A DNA stretch of 64,000 bases from Legionella longbeachae (GTDB taxonomy: Bacteria > Pseudomonadota > Gammaproteobacteria > Legionellales > Legionellaceae): assembly GCF_004283175.1 (NCBI RefSeq), contig NZ_RXNW01000010.1:62001-126000 (forward strand). The letters run 5' to 3'. The notes beneath the pieces were generated by a model. The model did no database searches, was not told where the DNA came from, and worked only from the letters and a program-made list of their open reading frames with translations. Positions 18,569 to 27,084 of the stretch are shown one piece after another. The translations under genes and the position numbers were made by a program. Position 1 is the stretch's first letter. Every line of letters starts with the position of its first letter.

Positions 18569-18687
18569 ATTTATCCAGTAATTGGTTACTCGATGAGCCC
18601 TATCAAAGGCTCATCCTATATGTTATTATTTCTTTGATGTCAATTCCTAATTTACTTAAAATTTATAAAAAATTATTGCTTTCAAAG

Positions 18688-18716
18688 TTGACATGTTTCA
18701 AAAACCACTGCAAAAT
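18688..18716 (+). promoter_or_regulatory. Probable sigma70 promoter of tRNA-Gln
   Basis: A perfect -35 hexamer TTGACA (18688-18693), 17-base spacer, and a -10 like CAAAAT (18711-18716, four of six matches). Transcription would start about 55-60 bases before the tRNA. Confidence 0.5.
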
Positions 18717-18780
18717 ACGCAACACATTTGTAGGGATGAACGTAGTTAATGCACGGAGTATTTTAGAATCTACAAATTAT

Positions 18781-18855
18781 AGGGGTGTCGCCAAGCGGTA
18801 AGGCACAGGGTTTTGATCCCTGCATACCTAGGTTCGAATCCTAGCACCCCTGCCA
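18781..18855 (+). tRNA. tRNA-Gln (anticodon TTG)
   Basis: A 75-base cloverleaf with the 3' CCA encoded. Acceptor arms AGGGGTG and CACCCCT pair fully, followed by discriminator G and CCA. The anticodon stem CAGGG/CCCTG encloses loop TTTTGAT, giving anticodon TTG, which reads CAA and CAG. The T arm contains GGTTCGAATCC. The D-loop region GCCAAGCGGTAAGGC is typical of bacterial tRNA-Gln. Confidence 0.97.
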
Positions 18856-19003
18856 CTTTCTTGTTGATTCAAGTAAACAGACAGCAGAAGATAACCTGGA
18901 AGGATGCGTTCTTGTAATGCTCAAATAATAATAATATCTTTTTGGCTGTCTTCTGCTATGTGTTTAAGTTAAATGATTAACCTAGATCGAAGGCTTTATA
19001 CAC

Positions 19004-19951
19004 ATGTCCACAATGATGATTTTTTCCGGGAATGCAAATCCGGAGCTAGCACAGCAAATTTCTTCTCATTTGAAAATACCTATTGGCCAAGCCACTGTTG
19101 GTACTTTTAGTGATGGAGAAACCATGATTGAAATTTTAGAAAATGTCCGTGGTAAGGATGTTTTTATAATTCAATCCACATGCGCGCCCTCAAATAATAA
19201 TTTAATGGAATTATTAACTATGGCAGATGCATTAAGAAGATCATCTGCAGCACGAATTACAGCAGTGGTTCCTTACTTTGGTTATGCACGTCAAGATAGG
19301 CGTGTTCGATCTGCGCGTGTCCCTATTACGGCAAAAGTTGTTGCTGATATGATGGCATCTGTCGGCATTTGTCGAGTTCTTACAGTTGATTTACATGCTG
19401 ATCAGATCCAAGGCTTTTTTTATATGCCTGTTGATAACGTTTATGCTACTCCAATACTGCTTGACGACATCACAAAACAAAATTTAAAAAATATTATGAT
19501 AATTTCTCCAGATGTAGGTGGCGTTGTTAGAGCTAGAGCTGTAGCCAAGCGACTTGATCATGCGGAATTATGTATTATTGATAAACGCCGTAGTGGCCCT
19601 AATAAGTCAGAAGTAATGCATATTATTGGTGATCCGACTAATAAGAGCTGTATTATTGTTGATGATATTGTGGACACAGCTGGTACTCTTTGCTCTGCTG
19701 CCCATGAGCTCAAAAAAAATGGTGCCCACAGTGTAAGAGCATACATTACCCATCCTGTACTATCTGGGCAAGCAATAAATAACATTAAAAACTCTTGTCT
19801 TGATGAAATAGTGGTAACGGATACCATCCCCCTGTCAGCTGAGGCACGTACATGCGAAAAAATTCGTGTTGTCAGTTTATCCGAAATGCTGGCGCAAGCC
19901 ATTAAACGAGTCAATATAGAAGAATCTGTTAGTTCCATGTTTGCTGAATAA
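19004..19951 (+). CDS. prs: Ribose-phosphate pyrophosphokinase
   Basis: Makes PRPP from ribose 5-phosphate and ATP for nucleotide, histidine and NAD synthesis. The 315-residue length is standard. Motifs: FGYARQDR, the divalent-cation site [12 protein letters not shown], the flexible loop region [14 protein letters not shown], and the PRPP-binding loop [17 protein letters not shown] lies upstream of the start [12 protein letters not shown] strong hairpin follows the stop codon. It follows lolB and a tRNA gene, a conserved gammaproteobacterial order. Confidence 0.97.
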   Translation: MSTMMIFSGNANPELAQQISSHLKIPIGQATVGTFSDGETMIEILENVRGKDVFIIQSTCAPSNNNLMELLTMADALRRSSAARITAVVPYFGYARQDRRVRSARVPITAKVVADMMASVGICRVLTVDLHADQIQGFFYMPVDNVYATPILLDDITKQNLKNIMIISPDVGGVVRARAVAKRLDHAELCIIDKRRSGPNKSEVMHIIGDPTNKSCIIVDDIVDTAGTLCSAAHELKKNGAHSVRAYITHPVLSGQAINNIKNSCLDEIVVTDTIPLSAEARTCEKIRVVSLSEMLAQAIKRVNIEESVSSMFAE

Positions 19952-19954
19952 AGC

Positions 19955-19988
19955 AGATGCTGTAGCCTGGAGTCAAGCTACAGCATCT
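19955..19988 (+). terminator. Strong hairpin after prs
   Basis: A perfect 12-bp inverted repeat (AGATGCTGTAGC and GCTACAGCATCT) with a 10-base loop, starting three bases after the prs stop codon. There is no long T-tract, so it may stabilise or only partly terminate the mRNA. Confidence 0.6.
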
Positions 19989-20095
19989 AATAGCCTATCG
20001 TTAAAAATGAGCTACAACCTAAATAGATAACTCCAATTTTTAGAAGTATTTACAATTGTACCTAAGTACTGGTAAGCATTCGGACAATGTATAAC

Positions 20096-20284
20096 CTAAT
20101 TAACAAACACTAAATTAGATTGAGTTTCAAGCCCAACTCCAAGTTTTAAAATAACGCCATCTCTTGCTATTGCTGCGGATGCAATCACTTTTTTTGCATC
20201 AATTTTCTTTATCTGTATGCCTTTATTCTTCGGGCGATGTACTGGTGTGAGGATACTATAGATTCTTAATTCGTTAAGTGGGTG
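20096..20284 (-). pseudogene. Possible 3' remnant of a degraded gene
   Basis: A stop-to-stop leftward frame of 62 codons without any ATG (possible GTG in the middle). Its translation reads like real protein: LTPVHRPKNKGIQIKKIDA, then DAKKVIASAAIARDGVILK and GVGLETQSNLVFVN at the end. I do not recognise the family. The lack of a start and the position in an intergenic region suggest a truncated relic, but chance is not excluded. Confidence 0.3.
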
Positions 20285-20310
20285 TCATCACTTTTAAGAT
20301 ATAACTGACT

Positions 20311-20333
20311 AAAAAGGAGCTGATTAGCTCCTT
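20311..20333 (-). terminator. Intrinsic terminator of fis
   Basis: An 8-bp perfect stem (AAGGAGCT and AGCTCCTT, loop of four bases at 20322-20325) running leftward into TTTTTAGTC, 18 bases past the fis stop codon. Confidence 0.8.
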
Positions 20334-20351
20334 ATAAAACTTAAATTTAAA

Positions 20352-20633
20352 CTAATCACGAGTGCCTACGTATTTATCATCAAAATAACGGCGCAATTTA
20401 GTTCTCAATGTTCCTCGACTAATACCTAACATTATTGCAGCTCTGGATTGATTATACTTGCAATGCTCCATAACAGCACGAAATAATGGGGTCTCAATTT
20501 CTTCGAGTACAAACTGGTATAAGTCAACAGGATCAGTTCCTTTAAGTTCTGAAAAGTATTTTTGCACTGAAAGAGTTACGCTTTCAGCCAGAGAAGCGGT
20601 GTTATCCACTACTTCATTACTGATTGTTGTCAT
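20352..20633 (-). CDS. fis: DNA-binding protein Fis
   Basis: Nucleoid-associated protein that bends DNA and regulates rRNA, tRNA and, in Legionella, virulence genes. At 93 residues it has the Fis length. The C-terminal helix-turn-helix is clear (CKYNQSRAAIMLGISRGTL followed by RTKLRRY), preceded by the dimerisation helices (VDLYQFVLEEIETPLFRAVM). The gene stands alone with its own terminator; in enterics fis follows dusB, which is not the case here. Legionella carries several Fis paralogues, so which one this is cannot be said. Confidence 0.93.
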   Translation of the reverse strand: MTTISNEVVDNTASLAESVTLSVQKYFSELKGTDPVDLYQFVLEEIETPLFRAVMEHCKYNQSRAAIMLGISRGTLRTKLRRYFDDKYVGTRD

Positions 20634-20760
20634 TATTATTAGCTCCTCTTTTTAAAAAAAGTATATTACCGAATCAAGCCACTTGAAACAAGTGCCAATG
20701 AAAAAATCCGCATTAAAAATCAATACTCAATATTCATTACACATTCAAAAAGTTCTAATT

Positions 20761-20790
20761 AGGTGTAGATTGCTTTGGCATACTACACCT
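20761..20790 (-). terminator. Probable terminator of the YdgA-like gene
   Basis: An 8-bp inverted repeat (AGGTGTAG at 20761-20768, CTACACCT at 20783-20790) with a 14-base loop, 23 bases past the stop codon; read leftward it is followed by AATTAGAACTTTTTG. Confidence 0.45.
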
Positions 20791-20813
20791 TACAAAAACT
20801 TTTTAATTATTAT

Positions 20814-22337
20814 CTAAAACTTCATCATTGAAGGATCATAAGGCTTGCCATTAATTATGAATTTACCCTGCTCCAGGGAAACTTCGATGACGTAATCTGT
20901 ACCTTGAACAATAATTAAACCAGATTGCTGTAATGCATTTAATTGTTTCTCAGTCTGCATATCCGCTAATTGCTCCGCAGTTGGTGCTGGCTGATTGGTT
21001 TTATCTGTAGCTTGATTAGCATTTTGCGCTTGCTGATTGGTTTTGCCTGTAGCTTGATTAGCACTTTGCGTCTGCAATTGTTGCACCAGGGTTTGTTGTA
21101 AATCAGGCTCTTTAGCTAACTGCTGTAGTATTGATTGTTTTAAAATTTCTTTTACCGCTTCGGCAGGGACTTGTAATTTAGCTTTACCCTCAATTTTCTG
21201 CATTAACTCAAATGGATTGGAATTCTCCCCTTTAGGCAAAGTAACATAAAGGTTTCCTTCGATCTGTCCTTGAGGAATTTTAAAGCTGAGTTGCGATATT
21301 TCAAACTCTGCACCCTTACTAAATAACTTTGGTAACTCGGGCAATAAAGCGAGCATTGCTTGTTGGCGTTGCACCTCATCGCCATTTTGCATGGCTCGTG
21401 TTTGTTCATTGATTTTAGCTAATACATCAGCATCAAGATTTCTTAACGCAACCTCTAAATCTCCTGGACCATAATTTTTATCATTGGCTAACATGGATTT
21501 TAAGCTGACGTTAAAATGTGTATTAAAAAGGTGTTGCTCAATATCGCTATCTGATTTAATGACAAGCCCATTAATTTCAAACATTTTTTGATCTTTAACA
21601 TAAACATCAAAAATGGGTAGACTAAAGTTTGCATCACCCAAATACAATCCTGCGGGTGTTTCGTGCAAATCATAATCACTAGTCACCTTGCTTAATGTAA
21701 TTTTGGTATCGTCTTTAATTGCATTCAATCCATCTAAAACCACATTACCGTTAACTTTGGTTACTCCCGAAGTCATGGTAGTACTAGAGTTCATGCCTAG
21801 CCATTCAAAGCTACCAGAACCATCTTTTGCAACTAATTTAAACGTAGGTACTTTAAAGTCCACGGTGCTTTCATTAAGGTAATTGACAAATATACTTAAA
21901 TCCAATTGTGGCTTTATTGAGTCTTGTGTGAATTGTGCATTAAACTGATCATTATATTGTGGTGGGAATGGGAAAACAGCTTCTGCATAACCTAATCCAA
22001 AACGTATATGATTATTAGCAACAATAACCGGGCCGTGATGAATTATTAATGGCATCTCCGTCCTATAATCCTGAGCAGGAAGAGTTTGAGATTGGCCATT
22101 AGCATCTGTTACAACACGCTCAGGAACATGTAAACGCCATTTAATTTTAGCTTCAGAATCAAACATTCCTCTGTGGTAATGTTCAATATCAGCATATAAA
22201 CCGTTTGATTGATCGATTACTTCAATAGTCTTTCTGATTGACTTTTCAGTAAGAACACCCATGCCATAATATCCGCCTAGAATTAGAACGGCCAGGATAA
22301 TCACTAATCCTGCAAATTTTTTCATTCTGTTCTCCAT
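20814..22337 (-). CDS. YdgA-like DUF945 envelope protein
   Basis: A 507-residue protein with an N-terminal membrane anchor (LVIILAVLILGGYYGMGVL) followed by a large periplasmic beta-rich domain, the layout of YdgA/DUF945 proteins. Supporting features are the early YYGMGVLTEKSIRK and the central stretches on gene products placed between membranes. Around residues 420-450 it has a duplicated low-complexity linker (NQATGKTNQQAQNA then NQATDKTNQPA). The function of the family is unclear; YdgA has been linked to surface properties in enterics. Single-gene unit. Confidence 0.78.
   Translation of the reverse strand: MENRMKKFAGLVIILAVLILGGYYGMGVLTEKSIRKTIEVIDQSNGLYADIEHYHRGMFDSEAKIKWRLHVPERVVTDANGQSQTLPAQDYRTEMPLIIHHGPVIVANNHIRFGLGYAEAVFPFPPQYNDQFNAQFTQDSIKPQLDLSIFVNYLNESTVDFKVPTFKLVAKDGSGSFEWLGMNSSTTMTSGVTKVNGNVVLDGLNAIKDDTKITLSKVTSDYDLHETPAGLYLGDANFSLPIFDVYVKDQKMFEINGLVIKSDSDIEQHLFNTHFNVSLKSMLANDKNYGPGDLEVALRNLDADVLAKINEQTRAMQNGDEVQRQQAMLALLPELPKLFSKGAEFEISQLSFKIPQGQIEGNLYVTLPKGENSNPFELMQKIEGKAKLQVPAEAVKEILKQSILQQLAKEPDLQQTLVQQLQTQSANQATGKTNQQAQNANQATDKTNQPAPTAEQLADMQTEKQLNALQQSGLIIVQGTDYVIEVSLEQGKFIINGKPYDPSMMKF
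20990..21070 (-). repeat. Tandem 42-base duplication inside the YdgA-like gene
   Basis: Two copies of about 39 bases, at 20990-21028 and 21032-21070, differing at three or four positions, with a 42-base period. They encode the repeated 14-residue Asn/Gln/Thr linker. The in-frame period suggests slippage expansion. Confidence 0.75.
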
Positions 22338-22453
22338 GTTATTAATTCGCTACAACAAAACTACAGAACGAAGTATAACAGCAAATAACATAGGAGTGCG
22401 ATACGCTTATAAAAAAACAGTCCCAGTAATTTTACGGCAATGAACAAACAAGA

Positions 22454-23749
22454 TTAAGTATGTTTTATTGATTTGCAATTAGTTTCTTTAACCATAATAG
22501 CTAATATTAATGCAATCAAAGAACATAGTGGCAATATTTTTAACCCAGCCTGAAAATCTGACAACAACAGAGTTTCAACATTATAAGCACGAGCCCCTGA
22601 AACCATATCTACTAAGCGTCCGACTAAAGGTTGTAATAAAGCACCAACAAATATTGATATCATATTTGTGAATGCAATTGAAGTTCCAATAACATTTCTA
22701 TCGTGGATCTCAGTAGAAACTGCATAAGCAATAGCAACCCCTGTGTTGGTAAGACCAAAAGCAAAGAACAGTAAATAAGCTGAATTTTGACTTAAATTTG
22801 TGCTATATACAAATAAACTTGTGAAAATGATTCCAAAAATTGCAGAAAAAATCATAAGTGGCTTGCGACGTCCCATTCTATCTGAAAGCCACCCAGATAA
22901 AGGACCGCTAATCCCCCAACCTATAAAAATTAATCCTGTAGCAAACGCAGCTGCATGCGCACCCAGTCCTCTGCCAAATTGCAAATAAGCAGGGCCAATT
23001 GCTTCCCCAATTACAGCTGTTGGACCAAACAAGAATCCTGCATAAAGCGCGTTATACCAAGTTTGTCTGCAAGATAATACGATTTTTAAACTCTGCAAGA
23101 TGCTTAATTGGTTTATGGAACGTACCTCACTTCTATGTTCTCCAGGCTTATCTTGTACAAATTGGTAGAGCAAAGCAGCTAAAGCAATAAACAGGAATGC
23201 AATAATTAGCATGCTATGGCGCCATCCAACATTACTCACCAAAAAGGACACAGGAGCCTCTCCTGCTGCAGCACCTAACATCCCTAATGCCTGGGTTAAA
23301 CCGGCAAGTAAACCTAACATTGTCGGAGGAAACCAAGAGGTCGCCAATCGTAACGAGCATACAAAAGCAAACGCAGCACTAAAGCCTATGAGCATTCTAC
23401 CGATTGACCCCATAAATAGACTTCCTGCCAAACCAAAAACACAGCAACCAAAAGCAGTGACTAACGACATCACAGTAAGTAACCAACGGATACTTAAACG
23501 ATCTACTGTAAGACCTACGGGAATCTGCATCAAAATATAGGGTATATAAAATGATGCAGTTAATATGCCGAAACCCGCTTCATTGATTCCAAAATCAATT
23601 TGCAAGTACCGATGCATCACCCCAGGAGCCACACGAGCCATATAATCTGAGAAATAAAAAGCAGCAGCCAATCCCCAAACTAACCAAGCAAATCCTAAAT
23701 AACTCTTACGGTTATAAATTTCTACTTTAGATTCATGCATTTTGTTCAT
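22454..23749 (-). CDS. MFS transporter
   Basis: A 431-residue major facilitator with about 12 hydrophobic segments. The loop between helices 2 and 3 reads VGLTVDRLSIRW, and the loop at the start of the second half reads GPLSGWLSDRMGRRKP, the duplicated MFS signature. The early sequence SDYMARVAPGVMHRYL is typical of the anion:cation symporter-like and Legionella phagosomal transporter-like groups. The substrate cannot be predicted. It has its own upstream regulatory region containing inverted repeats. Confidence 0.85.
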   Translation of the reverse strand: MNKMHESKVEIYNRKSYLGFAWLVWGLAAAFYFSDYMARVAPGVMHRYLQIDFGINEAGFGILTASFYIPYILMQIPVGLTVDRLSIRWLLTVMSLVTAFGCCVFGLAGSLFMGSIGRMLIGFSAAFAFVCSLRLATSWFPPTMLGLLAGLTQALGMLGAAAGEAPVSFLVSNVGWRHSMLIIAFLFIALAALLYQFVQDKPGEHRSEVRSINQLSILQSLKIVLSCRQTWYNALYAGFLFGPTAVIGEAIGPAYLQFGRGLGAHAAAFATGLIFIGWGISGPLSGWLSDRMGRRKPLMIFSAIFGIIFTSLFVYSTNLSQNSAYLLFFAFGLTNTGVAIAYAVSTEIHDRNVIGTSIAFTNMISIFVGALLQPLVGRLVDMVSGARAYNVETLLLSDFQAGLKILPLCSLIALILAIMVKETNCKSIKHT

Positions 23750-24098
23750 AAATTCTCTGTTTTAATAAAAATTATAATTCGCTTTGTTTAATCGAAGGGT
23801 TACTAACCGCATTGGTATATCAAAAAGCAAAGCCCCGCATTAGGGCTATTTCATTTTCTACTAATGCTAGAACATCGACTGTAGTATAAATATCAATAGG
23901 CCCTAATATTTATACAAAAATGAGCAAAAAAACTGCAAAGCAAGGATCACATTATACTGCTGTTGTCATTTATTTCAACACATGGTTTGATTTCTTTTGT
24001 ATGAGCCTCTTCCTAGTACCCACAGATATACTAAGTGTTACTCTACATACAGATTATGGTTATAATAATCGTGCTATTTAATTTTTTTAAGGCTTAAA
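23750..24098. other. Divergent promoter region between MFS and SseB-like genes
   Basis: About 350 bases. A short GC-rich inverted repeat (AGCCC...GGGCT, about 23831-23847) and a perfect 10-bp inverted repeat (23884-23915) are visible. A 53-codon rightward ORF (23920-24081) without a ribosome-binding site is present but unconvincing. Promoters for both flanking genes must lie here. Confidence 0.4.
23884..23915. promoter_or_regulatory. Inverted repeat, candidate operator
   Basis: Perfect 10-bp arms GTATAAATAT and ATATTTATAC around a 12-base centre (CAATAGGCCCTA), 135 bases upstream of the MFS start and 184 bases upstream of the SseB-like start. It could be a regulator-binding site or an RNA hairpin; the regulator is unknown. 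Confidence 0.35.
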
Positions 24099-24488
24099 AT
24101 GAATGCTCTTAATCTTGCAATAAAAGAAGCCCTTCTTTCAGAAGGAAACTCGAAAGAGGCGAACAAAGCTTATCTTGAGTTTATTAAAGCTAACTTCATC
24201 ATTCCAGTTGAACAAAGCACTGATGAAGAGCAACCTAAAGTGCTATTTTTGCAAGAAAATGGCCATGTTTTTTTACCTGTATTTACAGAAATAGATTTTC
24301 TTAATTCCTGGGCTTCAGAAATAGCTGAACAGATAAAGCTTCTCAAATTATCCGGAGTAGATTTACTTACAGGTATCGGTGACAATGTCACTGTATGCCT
24401 TAATATAGGCAGTGAACTATATAAAGAATTCAATCCATCTGAAATTACACGTATGCGTTCAATTGTATTAAAACTATTCAAAAAATAA
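24099..24488 (+). CDS. SseB-family protein
   Basis: A 129-residue soluble protein with the SseB N-terminal-domain pattern: an N-terminal helix, then VLFLQENGHVFLPVFTEIDFLNSW, where the LPVFT..xxL..W motif is characteristic, and a later strand-rich segment (LSGVDLLTGI, TVCLNIGS). SseB-domain proteins are widespread and mostly uncharacterised; the name comes from a Salmonella protein and does not imply a secretion role here. AAGG precedes the ATG. Transcribed alone. Confidence 0.65.
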   Translation: MNALNLAIKEALLSEGNSKEANKAYLEFIKANFIIPVEQSTDEEQPKVLFLQENGHVFLPVFTEIDFLNSWASEIAEQIKLLKLSGVDLLTGIGDNVTVCLNIGSELYKEFNPSEITRMRSIVLKLFKK

Positions 24489-24540
24489 TTTAATATCTAT
24501 AATCCTAAATTTCCGACCTATTTTATTATTATGCCATTTC

Positions 24541-24560
24541 CTTCTCCCTGTTGGGAGAAG
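24541..24560. terminator. Perfect hairpin between convergent genes
   Basis: Arms CTTCTCCC and GGGAGAAG with a TGTT loop, 52 bases past the SseB-like stop and 68 bases past the stop of the convergent gene. No T-tract is clear on either side. It could be a bidirectional terminator or a dispersed repeat element. Confidence 0.45.
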
Positions 24561-24628
24561 AGAAATTAGACTAAATTAGAAACTACATAAATAGGCGAGT
24601 TATGTTTTTGTAGCCATTCTTCTAAATT

Positions 24629-25003
24629 TTAGGCTACCAACTCAAATAATTGGTATCCAACTAATGCGGAAGCAGCTATAGCACCACTGATTTCAATAAC
24701 CAACGATAAAAAACTGTGTTTATGACAATACACTTGGTCATTTGCAGCTGCTTCATTAGTTGCTGGCAGCACTTCTGGAACTTCAGAGTTTAATTCAAAA
24801 AGTGGTTGCTCTCCTTCCATTGCATCCCACCATCCTTCTAGCCAATGTTTCGCTTGTTGACTGCCTTGATGGAAAGGATTATCGTCTTCGGCTACATCAG
24901 AAAGAGCGCATTCATATCCAAATGCGTAACTATCCTCGTAGCTTGGATGATCAATGTTAAAACGTAATTTAATATGTGGTAGTAAGGCTGTTATGTCGTT
25001 CAT
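24629..25003 (-). CDS. RMF/CrpP-like protein with C-terminal membrane helix
   Basis: A 124-residue protein. Residues 20-65 carry a pattern like ribosome modulation factor and CrpP: YAFGYECALSD, then DNPFHQG, then HWLEGWWDAMEGE (aromatic-x-x-G, an NP-aromatic turn, W-x-x-GW). After an acidic linker comes a hydrophobic segment (about 99-120, SLVIEISGAIAASALVGYQL). RMF itself has no membrane helix, so this would be a membrane-tethered variant. Assignment to the fold is inference from the motif; the function is unknown. Confidence 0.55.
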   Translation of the reverse strand: MNDITALLPHIKLRFNIDHPSYEDSYAFGYECALSDVAEDDNPFHQGSQQAKHWLEGWWDAMEGEQPLFELNSEVPEVLPATNEAAANDQVYCHKHSFLSLVIEISGAIAASALVGYQLFELVA

Positions 25004-25306
25004 GATTGTACCCTCTATTTATGTATTCAGTATGCTTATTAATACTGTCAATAATTTTTACATTTAAAACAATTTTACGACTTTAATTTAACGCTTATTT
25101 ACCAATTCAAAACATTTACAAATTTTTGACAATTTTTATTTTGTTAAGAAATAATAGTTATTTTTATATTTCTATAATTATATAAGCAATTTGCAGGCCA
25201 ACTTTTTTTGTTTCTTAAAAAGCCAAGAAAATTAGAAGAAGAACAATAAGGGAGATACAATATAAATATGAGATGTAAATTTACTTTTTGCCGGCAAAAT
25301 TTGCCA
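25004..25306. other. AT-rich intergenic region
   Basis: About 300 bases of very AT-rich sequence between the RMF-like gene and pdxH (both leftward). It should hold the RMF-like promoter and the pdxH terminator. A 14-base palindrome lies at 25286-25299 (TTTTGCCGGCAAAA). No ORF is seen. Confidence 0.35.
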
Positions 25307-25954
25307 TCATGGTGCTAAACGATGGTATTTCCATTGCCCATCTTGCCGAAAATATTGAATTCGATCATGCAAACGATTATCCCTGCCCTGCCAAAACTCT
25401 ATTTGGTCAGGAATAATCATATATCCACCCCAATAGTCTGGGCGTAAGACAGGTTGTTGTCCATGTCTTTCTATCAGTTCATTTAAAGCATTTTCTAATG
25501 ATTGCCTATCTTTAATCTCATGGCTTTGTGGTGAGACAATTGCGCTGAACTGACTTTTAATTGGCCTTGATAAAAAATATAAATCTGATTGTGTAGCCTC
25601 GACTTGTTTGACGTATCCCCGAACTCTAACCTGTCGTGCCATTTGCGGCCAATAAAAATTAAGTGCAGCATGAGGATTCATTTTGATTTGTGCTGCTTTT
25701 GTACTTTGATAGTTTGTATAAAAAATAAAGTTCCCTTCATTCAAACCTTTTAACAATACAACTCGAGAATCAGGATGCCCTTGCTCATCTACAGTAGATA
25801 AAACCATGGCGGTAGGATCATTTTTCTCGTTCTTTAGAACGTCTTCGAACCATTGCGAAAATTGCATTATTGGATCATCAGGAAGTAATTCTTCGCTTAA
25901 ATTCAGCTCACCATATTCACGTCTGATATCCGCAATGCTTCGAAAATTTGTCAT
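25307..25954 (-). CDS. pdxH: Pyridoxamine 5'-phosphate oxidase
   Basis: FMN enzyme that oxidises pyridoxine or pyridoxamine 5'-phosphate to pyridoxal 5'-phosphate. From [15 protein letters not shown] the protein is 215 residues, the family length; an in-frame ATG 17 codons upstream is less likely because the added residues are not family-like. Motifs: [30 protein letters not shown] and the C-terminal [11 protein letters not shown] and [12 protein letters not shown]. Confidence 0.95.
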   Translation of the reverse strand: MTNFRSIADIRREYGELNLSEELLPDDPIMQFSQWFEDVLKNEKNDPTAMVLSTVDEQGHPDSRVVLLKGLNEGNFIFYTNYQSTKAAQIKMNPHAALNFYWPQMARQVRVRGYVKQVEATQSDLYFLSRPIKSQFSAIVSPQSHEIKDRQSLENALNELIERHGQQPVLRPDYWGGYMIIPDQIEFWQGRDNRLHDRIQYFRQDGQWKYHRLAP

Positions 25955-26008
25955 GAAATACCACTTAACATAGGCAGGTATGCATATACCTTTTTTGATT
26001 CTCAATAA

Positions 26009-26041
26009 ATAGCCTGGATATCATTTACTCATCCAGGCTAT
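26009..26041 (-). terminator. Terminator of the sdh-suc operon
   Basis: A perfect 11-bp inverted repeat (ATAGCCTGGAT and ATCCAGGCTAT, 11-base loop) nine bases past the sucD stop, followed leftward by TTATTGAG. It marks the probable end of the long TCA-cycle transcript. Confidence 0.65.
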
Positions 26042-26049
26042 GTCCTTAT

Positions 26050-26928
26050 CTATTTCCAGCCAGTTACTTCTGCTACTGCATCCCCCAAATCAGCTGGAGA
26101 ACGTACTGTTCGCACACCGGCTGCTTCTAGGGCAGCATATTTTTCAGCTGCTGTGCCTTTACCGCCTGAAATAATTGCACCGGCATGTCCCATACGTTTA
26201 CCCGCTGGAGCAGTGACTCCTGCAATGTAAGAAACAACGGGTTTACTCACATGTGACTTAATGTATTCAGCCGCTTCTTCTTCTGCTGAGCCGCCAATTT
26301 CACCGACCATAATAATTGCCTGTGTTTGTGAATCTTGCTCAAATAACGCTAAAGCATCAATGAAATTTGTACCTGGAATAGGATCTCCTCCAATACCAAT
26401 ACAAGTACTTTGTCCAAAGCCTTTATCTGTAGTTTGTTTAACAGCTTCATAGGTTAATGTGCCAGAACGGGAGACAATTCCAACTTTTCCGGGTAAATGG
26501 ATTGAGCCTGGCATAATACCAATTTTGCACTCTCCTGGAGTAATGATGCCAGGACAATTTGGGCCAATTAGCCGCGCCTGGGTATTATTCTCCAAATAGA
26601 CTTTTACTTGTAACATGTCTAATACCGGTACCCCTTCAGTAATACAGACGATTAATTGAATCCCGGCGTCCGCAGCTTCTAAAATTGAATCTTTACAGAA
26701 TGGGGCTGGAACATAAATAACACTCGCCTCTGCTTTTGTTTCTTGAACTGCCTCTCGCATAGTATTAAATACTGGTAGGCCCAAATGCATCTGGCCACCT
26801 TTACCCGGTGTTACACCACCAACCATTTGCGTACCATACGCAATTGCTTGTTCTGAATGATAAGTTCCTTGCTTTCCAGTAAAACCTTGACACAGTACTT
26901 TAGTCTGTTTATTAACTAATACACTCAT
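26050..26928 (-). CDS. sucD: Succinyl-CoA synthetase alpha subunit
   Basis: Alpha subunit of the ligase that converts succinyl-CoA, nucleoside diphosphate and phosphate to succinate with substrate-level phosphorylation. The 292-residue protein begins with the CoA-binding domain ([19 protein letters not shown]), has [14 protein letters not shown] and SRSGTLTYE, and the phosphohistidine region [14 protein letters not shown]. Last gene of the sdhCDAB-sucABCD series, 156 bases after sucC. Confidence 0.97.
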   Translation of the reverse strand: MSVLVNKQTKVLCQGFTGKQGTYHSEQAIAYGTQMVGGVTPGKGGQMHLGLPVFNTMREAVQETKAEASVIYVPAPFCKDSILEAADAGIQLIVCITEGVPVLDMLQVKVYLENNTQARLIGPNCPGIITPGECKIGIMPGSIHLPGKVGIVSRSGTLTYEAVKQTTDKGFGQSTCIGIGGDPIPGTNFIDALALFEQDSQTQAIIMVGEIGGSAEEEAAEYIKSHVSKPVVSYIAGVTAPAGKRMGHAGAIISGGKGTAAEKYAALEAAGVRTVRSPADLGDAVAEVTGWK

Positions 26929-27084
26929 TGTTAACCTCGAAAATTAGTATAACTATTCACCGCAGTTCATAGAAAAGTTATATCTGGCATATTTAGAACA
27001 AAAAAACTCTGTTTATTCTAGCTATGCTGAAATCTAACTTTCCCCCAAGATTTTAAATTGTGATGAATAGTTATAAATTAGTAA

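Larger units (their letters stand above)
18569..19003. other. lolB-prs intergenic region containing tRNA-Gln
   Basis: No protein gene seen. It contains the tRNA-Gln gene, its probable promoter and a distant inverted repeat (AGCAGAAGA at 18883-18891, TCTTCTGCT at 18949-18957) between the tRNA and prs. Confidence 0.5.
19989..20351. other. prs-fis intergenic region, with a coding remnant
   Basis: About 360 bases with no intact gene. The leftward frame 20096-20284 has coding-like composition without a start codon, and 20311-20333 is the fis terminator; both are listed separately. Confidence 0.45.

Noticed and set aside
18883-18957. 9-bp inverted repeat between tRNA-Gln and prs
   Set aside because: A 57-base gap and only nine matching bases; such repeats are common by chance in AT-rich DNA.
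23920-24081. 53-codon rightward ORF between the MFS and SseB-like genes
   Set aside because: No ribosome-binding site, starts right beside the inverted repeat, and the amino acid sequence has no protein-like character.
25286-25299. Palindrome TTTTGCCGGCAAAA near the pdxH stop
   Set aside because: It has almost no loop, so it would not form a normal terminator hairpin; probably chance or a protein site. Noted only in the region entry.
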